Positions 25,018 to 33,477 of a stretch of 64,000 nucleotides of DNA are shown here, in pieces. The DNA is from Fluviicola sp. (GTDB lineage Bacteria > Bacteroidota > Bacteroidia > Flavobacteriales_D > Crocinitomicaceae). A program made the translations under genes and the position numbers. The stretch's first letter is position 1, and every line of letters starts with the position of its first letter. The notes beneath the pieces are model-generated. The model was not told the DNA's origin. It did not search any database and saw only the letters and a program-made list of their open reading frames with translations. The stretch covers positions 29,277-93,276 of the forward strand of contig NVXU02000014.1 in NCBI GenBank assembly GCA_002734065.2. Reading direction: 5' to 3'.

Positions 25018-25134
25018 AAAGGGAGTTTACGACCGTTTCTACAAAAAAAACATTTTTTTTTGTAACCTTTTAAAACAATACCCGTTTATATTTTCACGGA
25101 TCAATTATTAACACTTACAGGTTAATGATAAATT

Positions 25135-25161
25135 GGAGCTTCTTCGGAAGCTCCTTTTTTT
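25135..25161 (+). terminator. Intrinsic terminator with UUCG tetraloop
   Basis: GGAGCTTC, loop TTCG, GAAGCTCC, then seven T. The closing C(UUCG)G loop is very stable. No plus-strand protein gene precedes it within 1.4 kb, so either a small RNA ends here or it serves the minus-strand patatin gene (stop at 25160-25162), whose own U-tract after the hairpin is poor. Confidence 0.8.
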
Positions 25162-27400
25162 ATTTGAGCAAAGTTTTTAATCTCTCCAAGGCTTGTTGGT
25201 TTCCCTTGCTCAAGAATGCGTTCTCAATTTTAATTTTTTCCTGCTTGGTGAGGTGCCAGGACAAAGAAATGCGGTCGCCTGTGTTTTCCCTTAGGTTAAA
25301 GGATACAATGTCAATTGGAAAATCATTGAATTGAAAACCAATTTTTAGAAGCTCTTCTTGGTTGAAGTCTTGAACTCTCGGGAAATTCTTGTACATATTC
25401 CCAAAAGGAAGGGAGAGCTTATCAATGAATGAAATTTGCTGATAAGATTCATCGTTCAGCACGTTTTTAGTATCTCTTATCTGAATGATAATCACACCGG
25501 AAGTATTTTCTCTAATCCAGTCTTGAAGCACAAAAATAAATTCGCTGGTTATTTTTCCGCCATAGTTGTCTCTAATACCTGCATCCATGACCTGTATTTC
25601 AGGACTTGTGGGCAAAGTTATCATCGGCATCACAAAAGGAAAAGTTGCATTCATTCTGAGTACATTCGAAAATTGAAGCTCATCGACATTTTGATTTTCT
25701 AACAAGGAGTGAATGTCAACGTTTTCAAAAGCGCTGGGAAGTTGTTTTCTTTCTACAGAGGGAATGGTTAAAAAATTCAGGCGTTGAGAAGAAATCAGCA
25801 ACCTTCTTCCGTCATTGATTATTGTTGGAGCAAAAATCATTGTGGGTATCTCGCCTTCCGTTTCATACTTTTTATAGAATCCCAAAGAATTGTCCAGAAT
25901 ATAGTCCGTATTTTTGTGAAATTGCTCTTCAAACGCTGTTCCTCTATCTTTGGTGTACGTTTTTTTGTTGTATTTATAAGTTTGATACCTGACAAAAAGG
26001 TCATTGGTGGATGCCATAAAAGACAGCTTATTGAGCATATCTTTCCCGATGTTGTCTTTGTAAATGGGCGAATAGAGTTGATCGATTTCACCTGTTTTGT
26101 ATTTTAATCTGATTCCTCTGTAGTAAGCAGAACCAAGCATCCCACCAGACGCGCCTGTAATCATCTGAATTTTGTTAGACAGCTCTCCATTTAGTTCTTT
26201 ATCTGAATTTTGCAAAACAGTTAAGCTCCATAAAGCACTTCGAGAACCTCCTCCAGATGAATTAATGATGACCAGTTTTGGTTTGTCTTCTCCTGTTTTT
26301 GCTTTCCAGTTTTCGAGTGTTTGCAAGTAGGAAATCAGTGATTTTTTACTTAATTCTCTGTCCTCAGTTATTGCTTGGATTCGTTGTATGCTATATTCAT
26401 CTCTGTCGTCAATATCATAGTTTAAACCATATGCAGAACTTCTGTATTGAAAGTAGGTCGAATTCTGACTGATATAGTCCATGCTAAAAAATACAGCAAG
26501 AATTAGGAGATAAACCCAGCCTTTGAACCAAGAATGCAGTGCGCTGAAGAGCATTAAGAAAATGGTTAATAGAAGTACGATGCTCACGGATGCAGGAACG
26601 TTAAAGACATCATAACTATTAAAAGCCCCTAAAACTAGGAAGATAGTGATGGTCGCAATTTCAAAAATGGATGAATTGACGCGGTTCTTGGCAAAAACTT
26701 TCTCAACAAGCTGTTTATCGAAGTGTTCAAGGCTTCTACTTTGTTTAAAACGAAAAGATTTACCGATATAGATGGAAATTCTCTTCTTGTCTCTTTTAAA
26801 ATGATCGTACCATTTTTCCTTCTTGTGAAGAATGGAAGATACGGGCTTACTACTTGTTTTATCGTCAGAAGGTATTATCCTTTTTGAATTTGCTCTAAAG
26901 AAAAATAAGAAAGACAGTGCAGAAAAAAGGGAGAATCCAATCAGGAACGCAAAAATATAGAGTAGAACATGAGCAACACTTTCTAATTCTTGGTTAATTT
27001 GAAAATGATACATTCTAAGGATGTAAAACACGATAAATAGTAAGGGGATAATAGCATTGTTGATGCAAAACTTGAAAAAAGGTCTCGAAACAGTCGTCAG
27101 AAACGGAAAATGTTGTCCCAATCGAATGTAACTAAAGGTGTTGAAGCCCATTGCAAAGCCGCCAACAGCAATTCCAAGAAGAAAAAAGGACATAAAACTG
27201 ACGTCTCCAAGATATTCAGGGGAGAGAAAAAGCAAAGGTATACCAAATGAGTAGCCGAGACTGTCTCCGACGATTAAAAATAGGACAAGCCAGAAAAAAA
27301 GAGAAAACAAATTGTACTTTAGTTGGTAAACAATTAACTGAAAAGGGAAGAAGGCTTTTATAAAGCGCAAAATCGATCCAGTTTTCAATATATCTCTCAT
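25160..27400 (-). CDS. Patatin-like phospholipase with N-terminal membrane domain
   Basis: The protein has 746 residues. Residues 1-320 carry about seven hydrophobic helices in two groups, split by a basic loop. The C-terminal half is a patatin-type hydrolase. SSGGGSRSA near residue 382 is the oxyanion-hole motif, TGASGGMLG near 415 the GxSxG serine elbow, and DAGIRDNYG near 604 holds the catalytic Asp. Patatins release fatty acids from lipids by a Ser-Asp dyad. The membrane domain of this size is unusual for the family. The substrate and the side of the membrane on which it acts are unknown. Confidence 0.82.
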   Translation of the reverse strand: MRDILKTGSILRFIKAFFPFQLIVYQLKYNLFSLFFWLVLFLIVGDSLGYSFGIPLLFLSPEYLGDVSFMSFFLLGIAVGGFAMGFNTFSYIRLGQHFPFLTTVSRPFFKFCINNAIIPLLFIVFYILRMYHFQINQELESVAHVLLYIFAFLIGFSLFSALSFLFFFRANSKRIIPSDDKTSSKPVSSILHKKEKWYDHFKRDKKRISIYIGKSFRFKQSRSLEHFDKQLVEKVFAKNRVNSSIFEIATITIFLVLGAFNSYDVFNVPASVSIVLLLTIFLMLFSALHSWFKGWVYLLILAVFFSMDYISQNSTYFQYRSSAYGLNYDIDDRDEYSIQRIQAITEDRELSKKSLISYLQTLENWKAKTGEDKPKLVIINSSGGGSRSALWSLTVLQNSDKELNGELSNKIQMITGASGGMLGSAYYRGIRLKYKTGEIDQLYSPIYKDNIGKDMLNKLSFMASTNDLFVRYQTYKYNKKTYTKDRGTAFEEQFHKNTDYILDNSLGFYKKYETEGEIPTMIFAPTIINDGRRLLISSQRLNFLTIPSVERKQLPSAFENVDIHSLLENQNVDELQFSNVLRMNATFPFVMPMITLPTSPEIQVMDAGIRDNYGGKITSEFIFVLQDWIRENTSGVIIIQIRDTKNVLNDESYQQISFIDKLSLPFGNMYKNFPRVQDFNQEELLKIGFQFNDFPIDIVSFNLRENTGDRISLSWHLTKQEKIKIENAFLSKGNQQALERLKTLLK

Positions 27401-27435
27401 AGGTTAATATACGATTTTTTTCTCAGAAAAGCAAA

Positions 27436-27840
27436 TTATTGTTGGTTAAATATTTCTAAAAAAGCCGCTGGTGGCTGAATTGGTTTTTTGGTTTCCTTAG
27501 AAATAAAAACCAAGGTCGTTGTTGCTTCAACGATTGTTTCATTAGTTTTATTTTTTACAAGGTAATCAAAGACTATTCTGACGCCAGAAACTTTAGTGAT
27601 AGTGGTTTCAATTGTTAACTCGTCATCGTAAAACGCAGGCTGTTTGTAGCTTATCGAAAAATCAGAAACGGGAAGCATGTATCCTTCGTCTTCTAACTCT
27701 TTGTAGCTCATGCCTAGTTTTCTCAGTAGTTCAACTCTCCCTACTTCAAGATACTGAGCGTAATTTCCGTAATAACAATATCCCATCTGGTCCGTTTCAC
27801 TATATCTGACCCTAATTTGAGTTTTATGCTGAAATTTCAT
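27436..27840 (-). CDS. Acyl-CoA thioesterase, YbgC/4-hydroxybenzoyl-CoA thioesterase family
   Basis: The protein has 134 residues, the usual single hot-dog domain length. RYSETDQMGYCYYGNYAQYLEVGR near residue 12 carries the catalytic Asp (D in ETDQMG) and the family HxxY-like GNY. ISYKQPAFYDDELTIET lies near residue 64. Members hydrolyse short acyl-CoA or acyl-ACP; the substrate here is not known. It lies 35 bp upstream of the patatin gene on the same strand and may be co-transcribed with it. Confidence 0.88.
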   Translation of the reverse strand: MKFQHKTQIRVRYSETDQMGYCYYGNYAQYLEVGRVELLRKLGMSYKELEDEGYMLPVSDFSISYKQPAFYDDELTIETTITKVSGVRIVFDYLVKNKTNETIVEATTTLVFISKETKKPIQPPAAFLEIFNQQ

Positions 27841-28195
27841 CCTTTTTGTTTAAAAGTGTATTTTTCAAAAATAATTATTCTAATTGTTTTAGTGTAAAAA
27901 TAGTTAAAAAAAGAGGAAACGATGTATCTACAAGTTCAATTAAATAAGCCTAAAATATTGAGTTGTAATCGATTATTTGTGTATATTTATACTCGCATGC
28001 CAAAGTGGTGAAAAAAAACTTTTTTTTGTACTGTAAAACTTTCTATAAAGTCAACCCCTATTTCATTTTTTTTTTAACTTTATTATGTAAATATTTGTCA
28101 TGTCGATTAAGGAATTAAGTATTTGTCTTTTTCGATACTAACTAACGAAATTTATTTTTCAACCAATTGAAAAATTAAAAGAAACTAAAAAGCAC
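27841..28195. other. 355-bp intergenic region upstream of dnaA
   Basis: The region is very A+T-rich, with A8/T8 runs at 28011-28027 and T10 at 28066-28075. TATTTTTG on the minus strand (27866-27873) is a likely promoter for the thioesterase. I find no TTATCCACA-type DnaA boxes, so an origin here is not supported. No small gene is evident. Confidence 0.6.
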
Positions 28196-29626
28196 ATGAG
28201 CAAGAATCACGAAGGAATTTGGAATGCCTGTTTAAAAGTTATCAAAGACAATGTTTCTTTGCAAGCTTTTAAAACTTGGTTCAGTCCAATTGTTCCCGTA
28301 AAACTCGAAGACAATATTCTCACAATCCAAGTTCCTTCGCATTTTTTCTATGAATGGTTGGAAGAGAATTATATTGTTCTTTTGAAAAAAGTGATTCAAA
28401 AAGAATTAGGAACAGAAGGTAGGTTGGAATATAGTATCATTATGGAGAACAACACAACCAACTCTACGCCTTACACTGTCAAGCTGCCTGCATTGAATAA
28501 TAAGTCATTGAAGAATGCACCTATTTCAATGCCTCTTGATATTAATGAGAAACAAATCCGCAATCCATTTATTATTCCTGGTTTAAAGAAAGTAAACGTA
28601 GATTCAAACTTAAATCCATCGTACTCATTCGACAATTTTGTTGAAGGTGATTGCAATAGACTAGCAAGAGCATCTGGATATGCTGTTTCTAACAAACCTG
28701 GAGGTACGGCTTTCAATCCATTGTTAATTTACGGTGGAGTAGGTCTTGGGAAAACGCATCTTGCACATGCGATCGGTATTTCAATCAAAGATCAGTTCCC
28801 GAACAAGACTGTTCTTTATGTTGGTTCTGAAAAATTTGCGCATCAATTCATCGATGCAATCAAAAATCAAACAACAAACGATTTTATTCATTTCTATCAA
28901 ATGATAGATGTGTTAATCATAGATGACGTTCAGTTTTTCTCTGGAAAAGAGAAGACACAGGATGTATTCTTCCATATTTTTAACCATTTACACCAAAATG
29001 GTAAGCAACTCATTCTTACAAGTGATAAACCGCCTGTAGAAATGAAAGGAATGGAACAACGATTACTTTCTCGTTTTAAATGGGGATTGTCAGCAGATTT
29101 AGCTCCGCCGGCATTGGAGACAAGAATGGCTATCTTAGAGAAGAAACTGTATGGCAATGGAATTGAACTTCCAAAAGACGTGACAGAATATTTGGCTTAC
29201 TCGATTAACACGAACGTTCGTGAAATGGAAGGAGCACTGAACACACTTCTTGCGCAAGCATCTTTAAACAAAAAAGCAATTACGATTGAATTGGCCAAAC
29301 AGATGGTTGACAAGTTCGTGAAGAATACGGCACGCGAAGTCTCTATCGAGTACATTCAAAAAGTGGTTTGCGATTACTTCGATTTGGCTTTGGAAATTCT
29401 AAAATCAAAAACTCGAAAGAGAGAAGTGGTGCAAGCAAGACAGATTGCGATGTATTTCTCCAAAAAGATGACAAAATCGTCTTTGGCAAACATTGGAGCT
29501 CATTGCGGAGGAAAAGATCACGCAACGGTTTTGCATGCTTGCAGAACGGTGACCAACCTTTCAGAAACGGACAAGCAATTCAGAGCTTACCTCGAAGATT
29601 TAGAAAAGAAATTAACAATACAATAA
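28196..29626 (+). CDS. dnaA: Chromosomal replication initiator protein DnaA
   Basis: The protein has 476 residues. Domain I (1-80) includes FKTWFSPIVPV. A linker follows, then the AAA+ domain with Walker A GGVGLGKTHLAHAIG near residue 182 and Walker B VLIIDDVQFFSGKEKT near 240. Domain IV (from about 375) ends with the DNA-recognition signature GGKDHATVLHACRTV near 445. DnaA binds origin boxes and opens the duplex. It stands alone here, without dnaN or gyrB beside it, as in many Bacteroidota. An intrinsic terminator follows 6 bp after the stop. Confidence 0.98.
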   Translation: MSKNHEGIWNACLKVIKDNVSLQAFKTWFSPIVPVKLEDNILTIQVPSHFFYEWLEENYIVLLKKVIQKELGTEGRLEYSIIMENNTTNSTPYTVKLPALNNKSLKNAPISMPLDINEKQIRNPFIIPGLKKVNVDSNLNPSYSFDNFVEGDCNRLARASGYAVSNKPGGTAFNPLLIYGGVGLGKTHLAHAIGISIKDQFPNKTVLYVGSEKFAHQFIDAIKNQTTNDFIHFYQMIDVLIIDDVQFFSGKEKTQDVFFHIFNHLHQNGKQLILTSDKPPVEMKGMEQRLLSRFKWGLSADLAPPALETRMAILEKKLYGNGIELPKDVTEYLAYSINTNVREMEGALNTLLAQASLNKKAITIELAKQMVDKFVKNTAREVSIEYIQKVVCDYFDLALEILKSKTRKREVVQARQIAMYFSKKMTKSSLANIGAHCGGKDHATVLHACRTVTNLSETDKQFRAYLEDLEKKLTIQ

Positions 29627-29632
29627 TTTTAT

Positions 29633-29662
29633 TAGCCATTCCCAAAAGGAGTGGCTATTTTT
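29633..29662 (+). terminator. Intrinsic terminator of dnaA
   Basis: TAGCCATTCC pairs with GGAGTGGCTA (one G-U pair) over a 5-nt CAAAA loop and is followed by TTTTTATT. A reading frame for the next gene that begins at 29651 would start inside this hairpin and is rejected. Confidence 0.85.
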
Positions 29663-29707
29663 ATTAATCCCTGTCTGCTAACAAGGCAGACTCAAAAATT
29701 AATTACA

Positions 29708-30655
29708 ATGGAAGAGAATATAATACCAATAGTTAGTGGAGTAATCGTGCTTTTACTTATTTTCAAATCGCTGTTAGTTGTCAAAGAACAATCTGCATTC
29801 ATCATAGAGCGTTTTGGTAAATTCATTAAAATTGCTCACCCAGGTTTGAATGTAATTATACCGTTTATAGATAAGAAGGCGGCATCTGTTAACTTGCGTG
29901 TGCAACAATTAGATGTTACCATCGAAACGAAAACTTTGGATGATGTATTTGTAAACTTGCAAGTTTCTGTTCAGTATTCCGTTCGAAAAGGGATGGTAAA
30001 AGAGGCTTATTATTCTCTGGAGAATCCAAAAAATCAAATTGCTTCCTATATTTTTGATGATGTAAGGGCAGAAGTTCCAAAATTAGAATTGGATGATGTC
30101 TTTGCAAAAAAAGATGACATTGCCGTTGCTGTTAGAGCAAACATTGCCAACAGCATGGATGAATATGGTTACAGTATCATCAAAGCATTGATTACCGATA
30201 TTGATCCTGACGCCAAAGTGAAAGAGTCAATGAATAGAATTAATGCGGCAAAACGAGAGAAAGAAGCAGCTTTAGAAGAAGCAGAAGCAAATAAAATTCG
30301 CATAGTCAAGAAAGCAGAGGCGGAAGCCGAGTCAAAGAGGCTTTCTGGTGAGGGAATTGCTCAACAACGTTTAGAAATTGTTCGTGGATTTAAAGAATCG
30401 GTAGAAGATTTTAAAAAATCATTGAAACAAGTAACGCACGAAGAAATAATGCAATTTGTATTAATGACGCAGTATTTTGACACCATCAAAGATATCGGAG
30501 CAAATTCTAAAAACTCTTCTATCCTAATACCACATTCTCCTGGAGGAATGAGAGATTTCCAAGATCAGATTATTCGCGGAACGTATGTAGGAAATCAGAT
30601 GGATAAGGATATTAATGGGGGTGAGAAGAAGACGGATGTTAATGGAGATGAGTAA
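29708..30655 (+). CDS. SPFH/band 7 (stomatin-like) membrane protein
   Basis: The protein has 315 residues from the ATG at 29708. An N-terminal helix (about 6-24) anchors it. The SPFH domain follows with VKEQSAFIIERFGKF, HPGLNVIIPFIDK and VNLRVQQLDVTIETKT, and then a long charged helix rich in AAKREKEAALEEAEANK. This is the stomatin/HflK-like plan that forms ring oligomers on membranes and organises membrane domains or proteases. Usually an NfeD partner is adjacent; none is here. Confidence 0.92.
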   Translation: MEENIIPIVSGVIVLLLIFKSLLVVKEQSAFIIERFGKFIKIAHPGLNVIIPFIDKKAASVNLRVQQLDVTIETKTLDDVFVNLQVSVQYSVRKGMVKEAYYSLENPKNQIASYIFDDVRAEVPKLELDDVFAKKDDIAVAVRANIANSMDEYGYSIIKALITDIDPDAKVKESMNRINAAKREKEAALEEAEANKIRIVKKAEAEAESKRLSGEGIAQQRLEIVRGFKESVEDFKKSLKQVTHEEIMQFVLMTQYFDTIKDIGANSKNSSILIPHSPGGMRDFQDQIIRGTYVGNQMDKDINGGEKKTDVNGDE

Positions 30656-30664
30656 GATATTTTT

Positions 30665-30709
30665 TTGAGGCAAGCCCCACGCGAACCCTTTCGCGTGGTC
30701 TTGGCTCAA
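30665..30709. repeat. Two-tier hairpin with the 28-nt repeat core, copy 3
   Basis: The outer stem TTGAGGCAAG (30665-30674) pairs with CTTGGCTCAA (30700-30709) with one mismatch. The inner stem CCACGCGAA pairs perfectly with TTCGCGTGG. The outer stem is unrelated in sequence to that of the copy at 4446 yet still pairs. It sits between two convergent genes. Confidence 0.85.
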
Positions 30710-30720
30710 GAAACGTAAAC

Positions 30721-32289
30721 CTACCTCTTCACCAACCTCGTTGTAAACGCTTTTTCTTTCGTGATGACACGAATTAAATAAACTCCTTTATCATGCTCGG
30801 TCAGATCAACCTTCACACGGTTACTGCCTGCAGTTGTTTCTATGGGTGTATTAACAATCACTCTGCCTTGCGAACTTGTCAATTGAAGAATTGCTCCGTT
30901 GTCATCATAACTATTAAAAACAATTTCGGCCTCGTTTGTTGCTGGATTTGGGAAAACAGAAATCAAATCATACTCATTACTTAAAATATTGACGGTTCTT
31001 ACATCAGAATATTTGAATTCTCCGTCAAAATCAACTTGCTTTAGTCGGTAGTAGTTAACTCCAACGAAGGGATTGCTATCTTCCACGTAATACTGTGTTT
31101 CGTAAGTAGAATTACCTGTCCCTTTCACCTTATTAATCACTTCAAAGTTGGTGTTATCTGAAGATCGTTCAACTTCAAAATAATCGTTGTCTTTTTCTGT
31201 GTCAGTTATCCAGAAAACATCTACAACATCACGCGTTGGGTTGTATTCCGTTGTGAATTCTGAAAGCTCTATGGGTAAAATAGAACAATCCAACGATGCT
31301 GTTCCTCCAAAGGCTAAAGAATATCCGCCAGCAGAATTTGGACTCCATTCATCAACGACAATTATGTACGTTTCTCCAGCAATGATATTCATTGTTTGCA
31401 GAAATTTATCACCGTTCACATCCTCTGTAAAATCCCCAGCAGTTCCCGTCAATCCAGTTGTGCCAGTTAACGCGGCATCTGTACATCTTACGGGTGAACC
31501 TAAAGCGCCACATGTAACATTCGGTCCGTATATAGCAAAGTCATAATCACCTGTCCCCACATTTGGCGTCAAAGTAATGTTAAATGTTCCACTTGTTTGT
31601 GCAGTAATTGTGTACCAACTGGAAAAATTCTCTCCGCCGGCAGGACAAGTACTTCCTGTGCATCCTTCTGCCACGATACCTGGACCAGAAGAAGCTCCAT
31701 TGATAGTTGTACCCGAACAGAGAGGTGTAAGATTTATGCAATCGTTGTTGTCAGTACCATTTGGACCGCCAGCACAAGGAACACATTGTAAAGTTGCATT
31801 CCATCCAGATCTAGTGACAGAACCGTCAGAATAAAAACGAAAAGTTAAACAACCACTTGCATCTGTAGATGTGTAGGAAAATGGAACAGACCCTCCTAAA
31901 TTACCATTTAGTCCTGTGATACCGGCATAAACAGTTGGTGATGCAGGAGCAGTTGTGAAAGTAGGGCTGTTCTGTGTTGGGCCATTCTTAACAAGTAGAA
32001 AATCATAGCCAGCCTCAACGTTAAACGAATTAAACGTTACTTGCATACATTGTCCAGCGGTATTTGGGCAGAACACACGGTAGATTTGGTTGATACCATT
32101 AGAATAATTTCCACCGGCGCCACCGTTGTCGTAGTATGTGCCAGAGCAAGTGCTCACCAAGCATGCTCCAACAAATTCACTCTGAATTCCAACGGTTGGA
32201 TGAAAATACGTTTGTGCTTGAGCTGCAGTTGTGTAGGCTACAAATAGAACTCCAAGACTTATTTTGGCAACTATTTTTTGAATTTTCAT
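30721..32289 (-). CDS. Secreted protein with T9SS type A sorting domain
   Basis: The protein has 522 residues. Signal peptide about 1-25 (ending AQAQ). Residues about 30-170 are a Cys-containing CUB-like domain (FNVEAGYDFLLVKNG, CLTFRFYSDGSV). Residues about 185-335 form a beta-rich region with SSWYTITAQTSGTFNITL and GTGDYDFAIYGP, like pre-peptidase or lectin-type domains. The C-terminal 80 residues are a type A sorting domain: VFPNPATNEAEIVF, then GVYLIRVITKEKAFTTRLVKR in shorter parts. T9SS moves such proteins through the outer membrane and attaches them to the surface. The ligand is unknown. Confidence 0.87.
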   Translation of the reverse strand: MKIQKIVAKISLGVLFVAYTTAAQAQTYFHPTVGIQSEFVGACLVSTCSGTYYDNGGAGGNYSNGINQIYRVFCPNTAGQCMQVTFNSFNVEAGYDFLLVKNGPTQNSPTFTTAPASPTVYAGITGLNGNLGGSVPFSYTSTDASGCLTFRFYSDGSVTRSGWNATLQCVPCAGGPNGTDNNDCINLTPLCSGTTINGASSGPGIVAEGCTGSTCPAGGENFSSWYTITAQTSGTFNITLTPNVGTGDYDFAIYGPNVTCGALGSPVRCTDAALTGTTGLTGTAGDFTEDVNGDKFLQTMNIIAGETYIIVVDEWSPNSAGGYSLAFGGTASLDCSILPIELSEFTTEYNPTRDVVDVFWITDTEKDNDYFEVERSSDNTNFEVINKVKGTGNSTYETQYYVEDSNPFVGVNYYRLKQVDFDGEFKYSDVRTVNILSNEYDLISVFPNPATNEAEIVFNSYDDNGAILQLTSSQGRVIVNTPIETTAGSNRVKVDLTEHDKGVYLIRVITKEKAFTTRLVKR

Positions 32290-32618
32290 AATTTTTGATT
32301 TAAAGTGGAGCTAGGATCAATATTCACTTTTTTCTTCTCGAAGAATAGAATAATCGTTACTCCGCTTGTAGCGTCAATGACTTCAATGTTCTGTGTTTCA
32401 CTTCTTAGATACTCGATATACTCAATATCTAGCAGGTTTAGTATGGAAGAATCACCGTTCACAAAAACGTAGTCTTTCAATTCATAATCGACTCCATATC
32501 GCTCGATATTTGATGGAGGTGGAACGGGAATTGCTCCTTTTGATTTTGTATCTTGAGCAATTAGATTGTCCATAAAACCAAAAATTAGTAGAGTAAGTAA
32601 TATGAGTGCATTTTTCAT
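32286..32618 (-). CDS. Short secreted protein, function unknown
   Basis: The protein has 110 residues. A signal peptide of about 21 residues (LILLTLLIFGFMDNLIAQ) precedes a region containing VPPPSNIERYG and YVFVNGDSSILNLLDIEYIE. No family is recognised. Its stop overlaps the start of the T9SS substrate gene by four bases (ATGA), which indicates coupled translation and a shared role at the cell surface. Confidence 0.65.
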   Translation of the reverse strand: MKNALILLTLLIFGFMDNLIAQDTKSKGAIPVPPPSNIERYGVDYELKDYVFVNGDSSILNLLDIEYIEYLRSETQNIEVIDATSGVTIILFFEKKKVNIDPSSTLNQKL

Positions 32619-32820
32619 AAGCTTGTTTTTATTGGTTGTTAAATCGTTTTAGTAGATACTATCCTCACTATAAAAACGAAATTATTATGTTCCTCGTCAG
32701 CATAAATGTGCATTTGAGCGTTGAGATTTATCAAAATTAGGCTCTCATCGAAAATTTACTATGCAAGCACAATAAGTTTTACATAGAAAAGTTGCATTTT
32801 TGTTCTAATTAAAGAGAAAA

Positions 32821-33435
32821 GTGGAACAATTGACCAAATATCGCACAGTTGACAAACTAACGGAGGGTTTTTACAAAGAGAAAAACTCCAAGTTTATAGC
32901 CTACGCAATTGCTTGCTACAGCGAGAATGACGTGAAGAATAACCTGGATATTTGGAGAAAAAAACATCCTCAAGCGGGACATTTATGCTACGCTTATCGA
33001 TTAGGTCTTGAGGGCGCAAAATACCGAGCCAATGACGATGGAGAACCTTCAAATTCTGCCGGTGCACCAATACTTGGTCAGATTGACTCATTTAATTTAA
33101 CCAACGTACTAATTGGAGTCGTAAGGTATTATGGTGGAGTAAACTTGGGAGTTGGAGGTTTAATAACTGCTTATCGTTCTGTGGCAAAAGATGCAATTGA
33201 AAATGGTGAAATTGTAGAATTAGAAGTGCATCAATGGTTCACTATTACTTTTAATTACGAGGATATGCCTCATGTGATGAATTTTCTAAAGAAGCAAAAT
33301 ATCCCAATTTCAGAAAAGAAGTTCGAAATTGATTGTGAGCTGAAGATAGAATTGCCCTTGTCTATTTCTGATCACATCTGTTCAACTTTATTGAGCTATT
33401 CTTCACTAAAAATGAATGATTTGGGCATTTATTAA
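32821..33435 (+). CDS. YigZ/IMPACT family protein (UPF0029)
   Basis: The protein has 204 residues from a GTG at 32821. The family signature is KNSKFIAYAIACYSENDVK near residue 21 and YRANDDGEPSNSAGAPILGQ near residue 70, then VVRYYGGVNLGVGGLITAY near 100. The C-terminal half is the UPF0029/DUF1949 domain. The eukaryotic IMPACT homologue binds the translation regulator GCN1; the bacterial role is unclear. Promoter-like CATTTTTG lies about 30 bp upstream. Confidence 0.9.
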   Translation: MEQLTKYRTVDKLTEGFYKEKNSKFIAYAIACYSENDVKNNLDIWRKKHPQAGHLCYAYRLGLEGAKYRANDDGEPSNSAGAPILGQIDSFNLTNVLIGVVRYYGGVNLGVGGLITAYRSVAKDAIENGEIVELEVHQWFTITFNYEDMPHVMNFLKKQNIPISEKKFEIDCELKIELPLSISDHICSTLLSYSSLKMNDLGIY

Positions 33436-33477
33436 GGCTGTTGGAGTATTTTCCCTTTCTTTGCATCATAAAAATCA

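Noticed and set aside
25125..25334. 69-codon plus-strand frame across the terminator
   Set aside because: It passes through the UUCG terminator and the antisense of the patatin gene.
27841..28195. Replication origin upstream of dnaA
   Set aside because: The region is A+T-rich but I find no DnaA-box cluster (TTATCCACA or close variants) on either strand.
29651..29707. Upstream start for the SPFH gene
   Set aside because: The codons lie within the dnaA terminator hairpin and before the natural N-terminal membrane helix.
30665..30709. Intrinsic terminator between the SPFH and T9SS-substrate genes
   Set aside because: The hairpin is strong, but no T-tract follows it on either strand; it is listed as a repeat instead.
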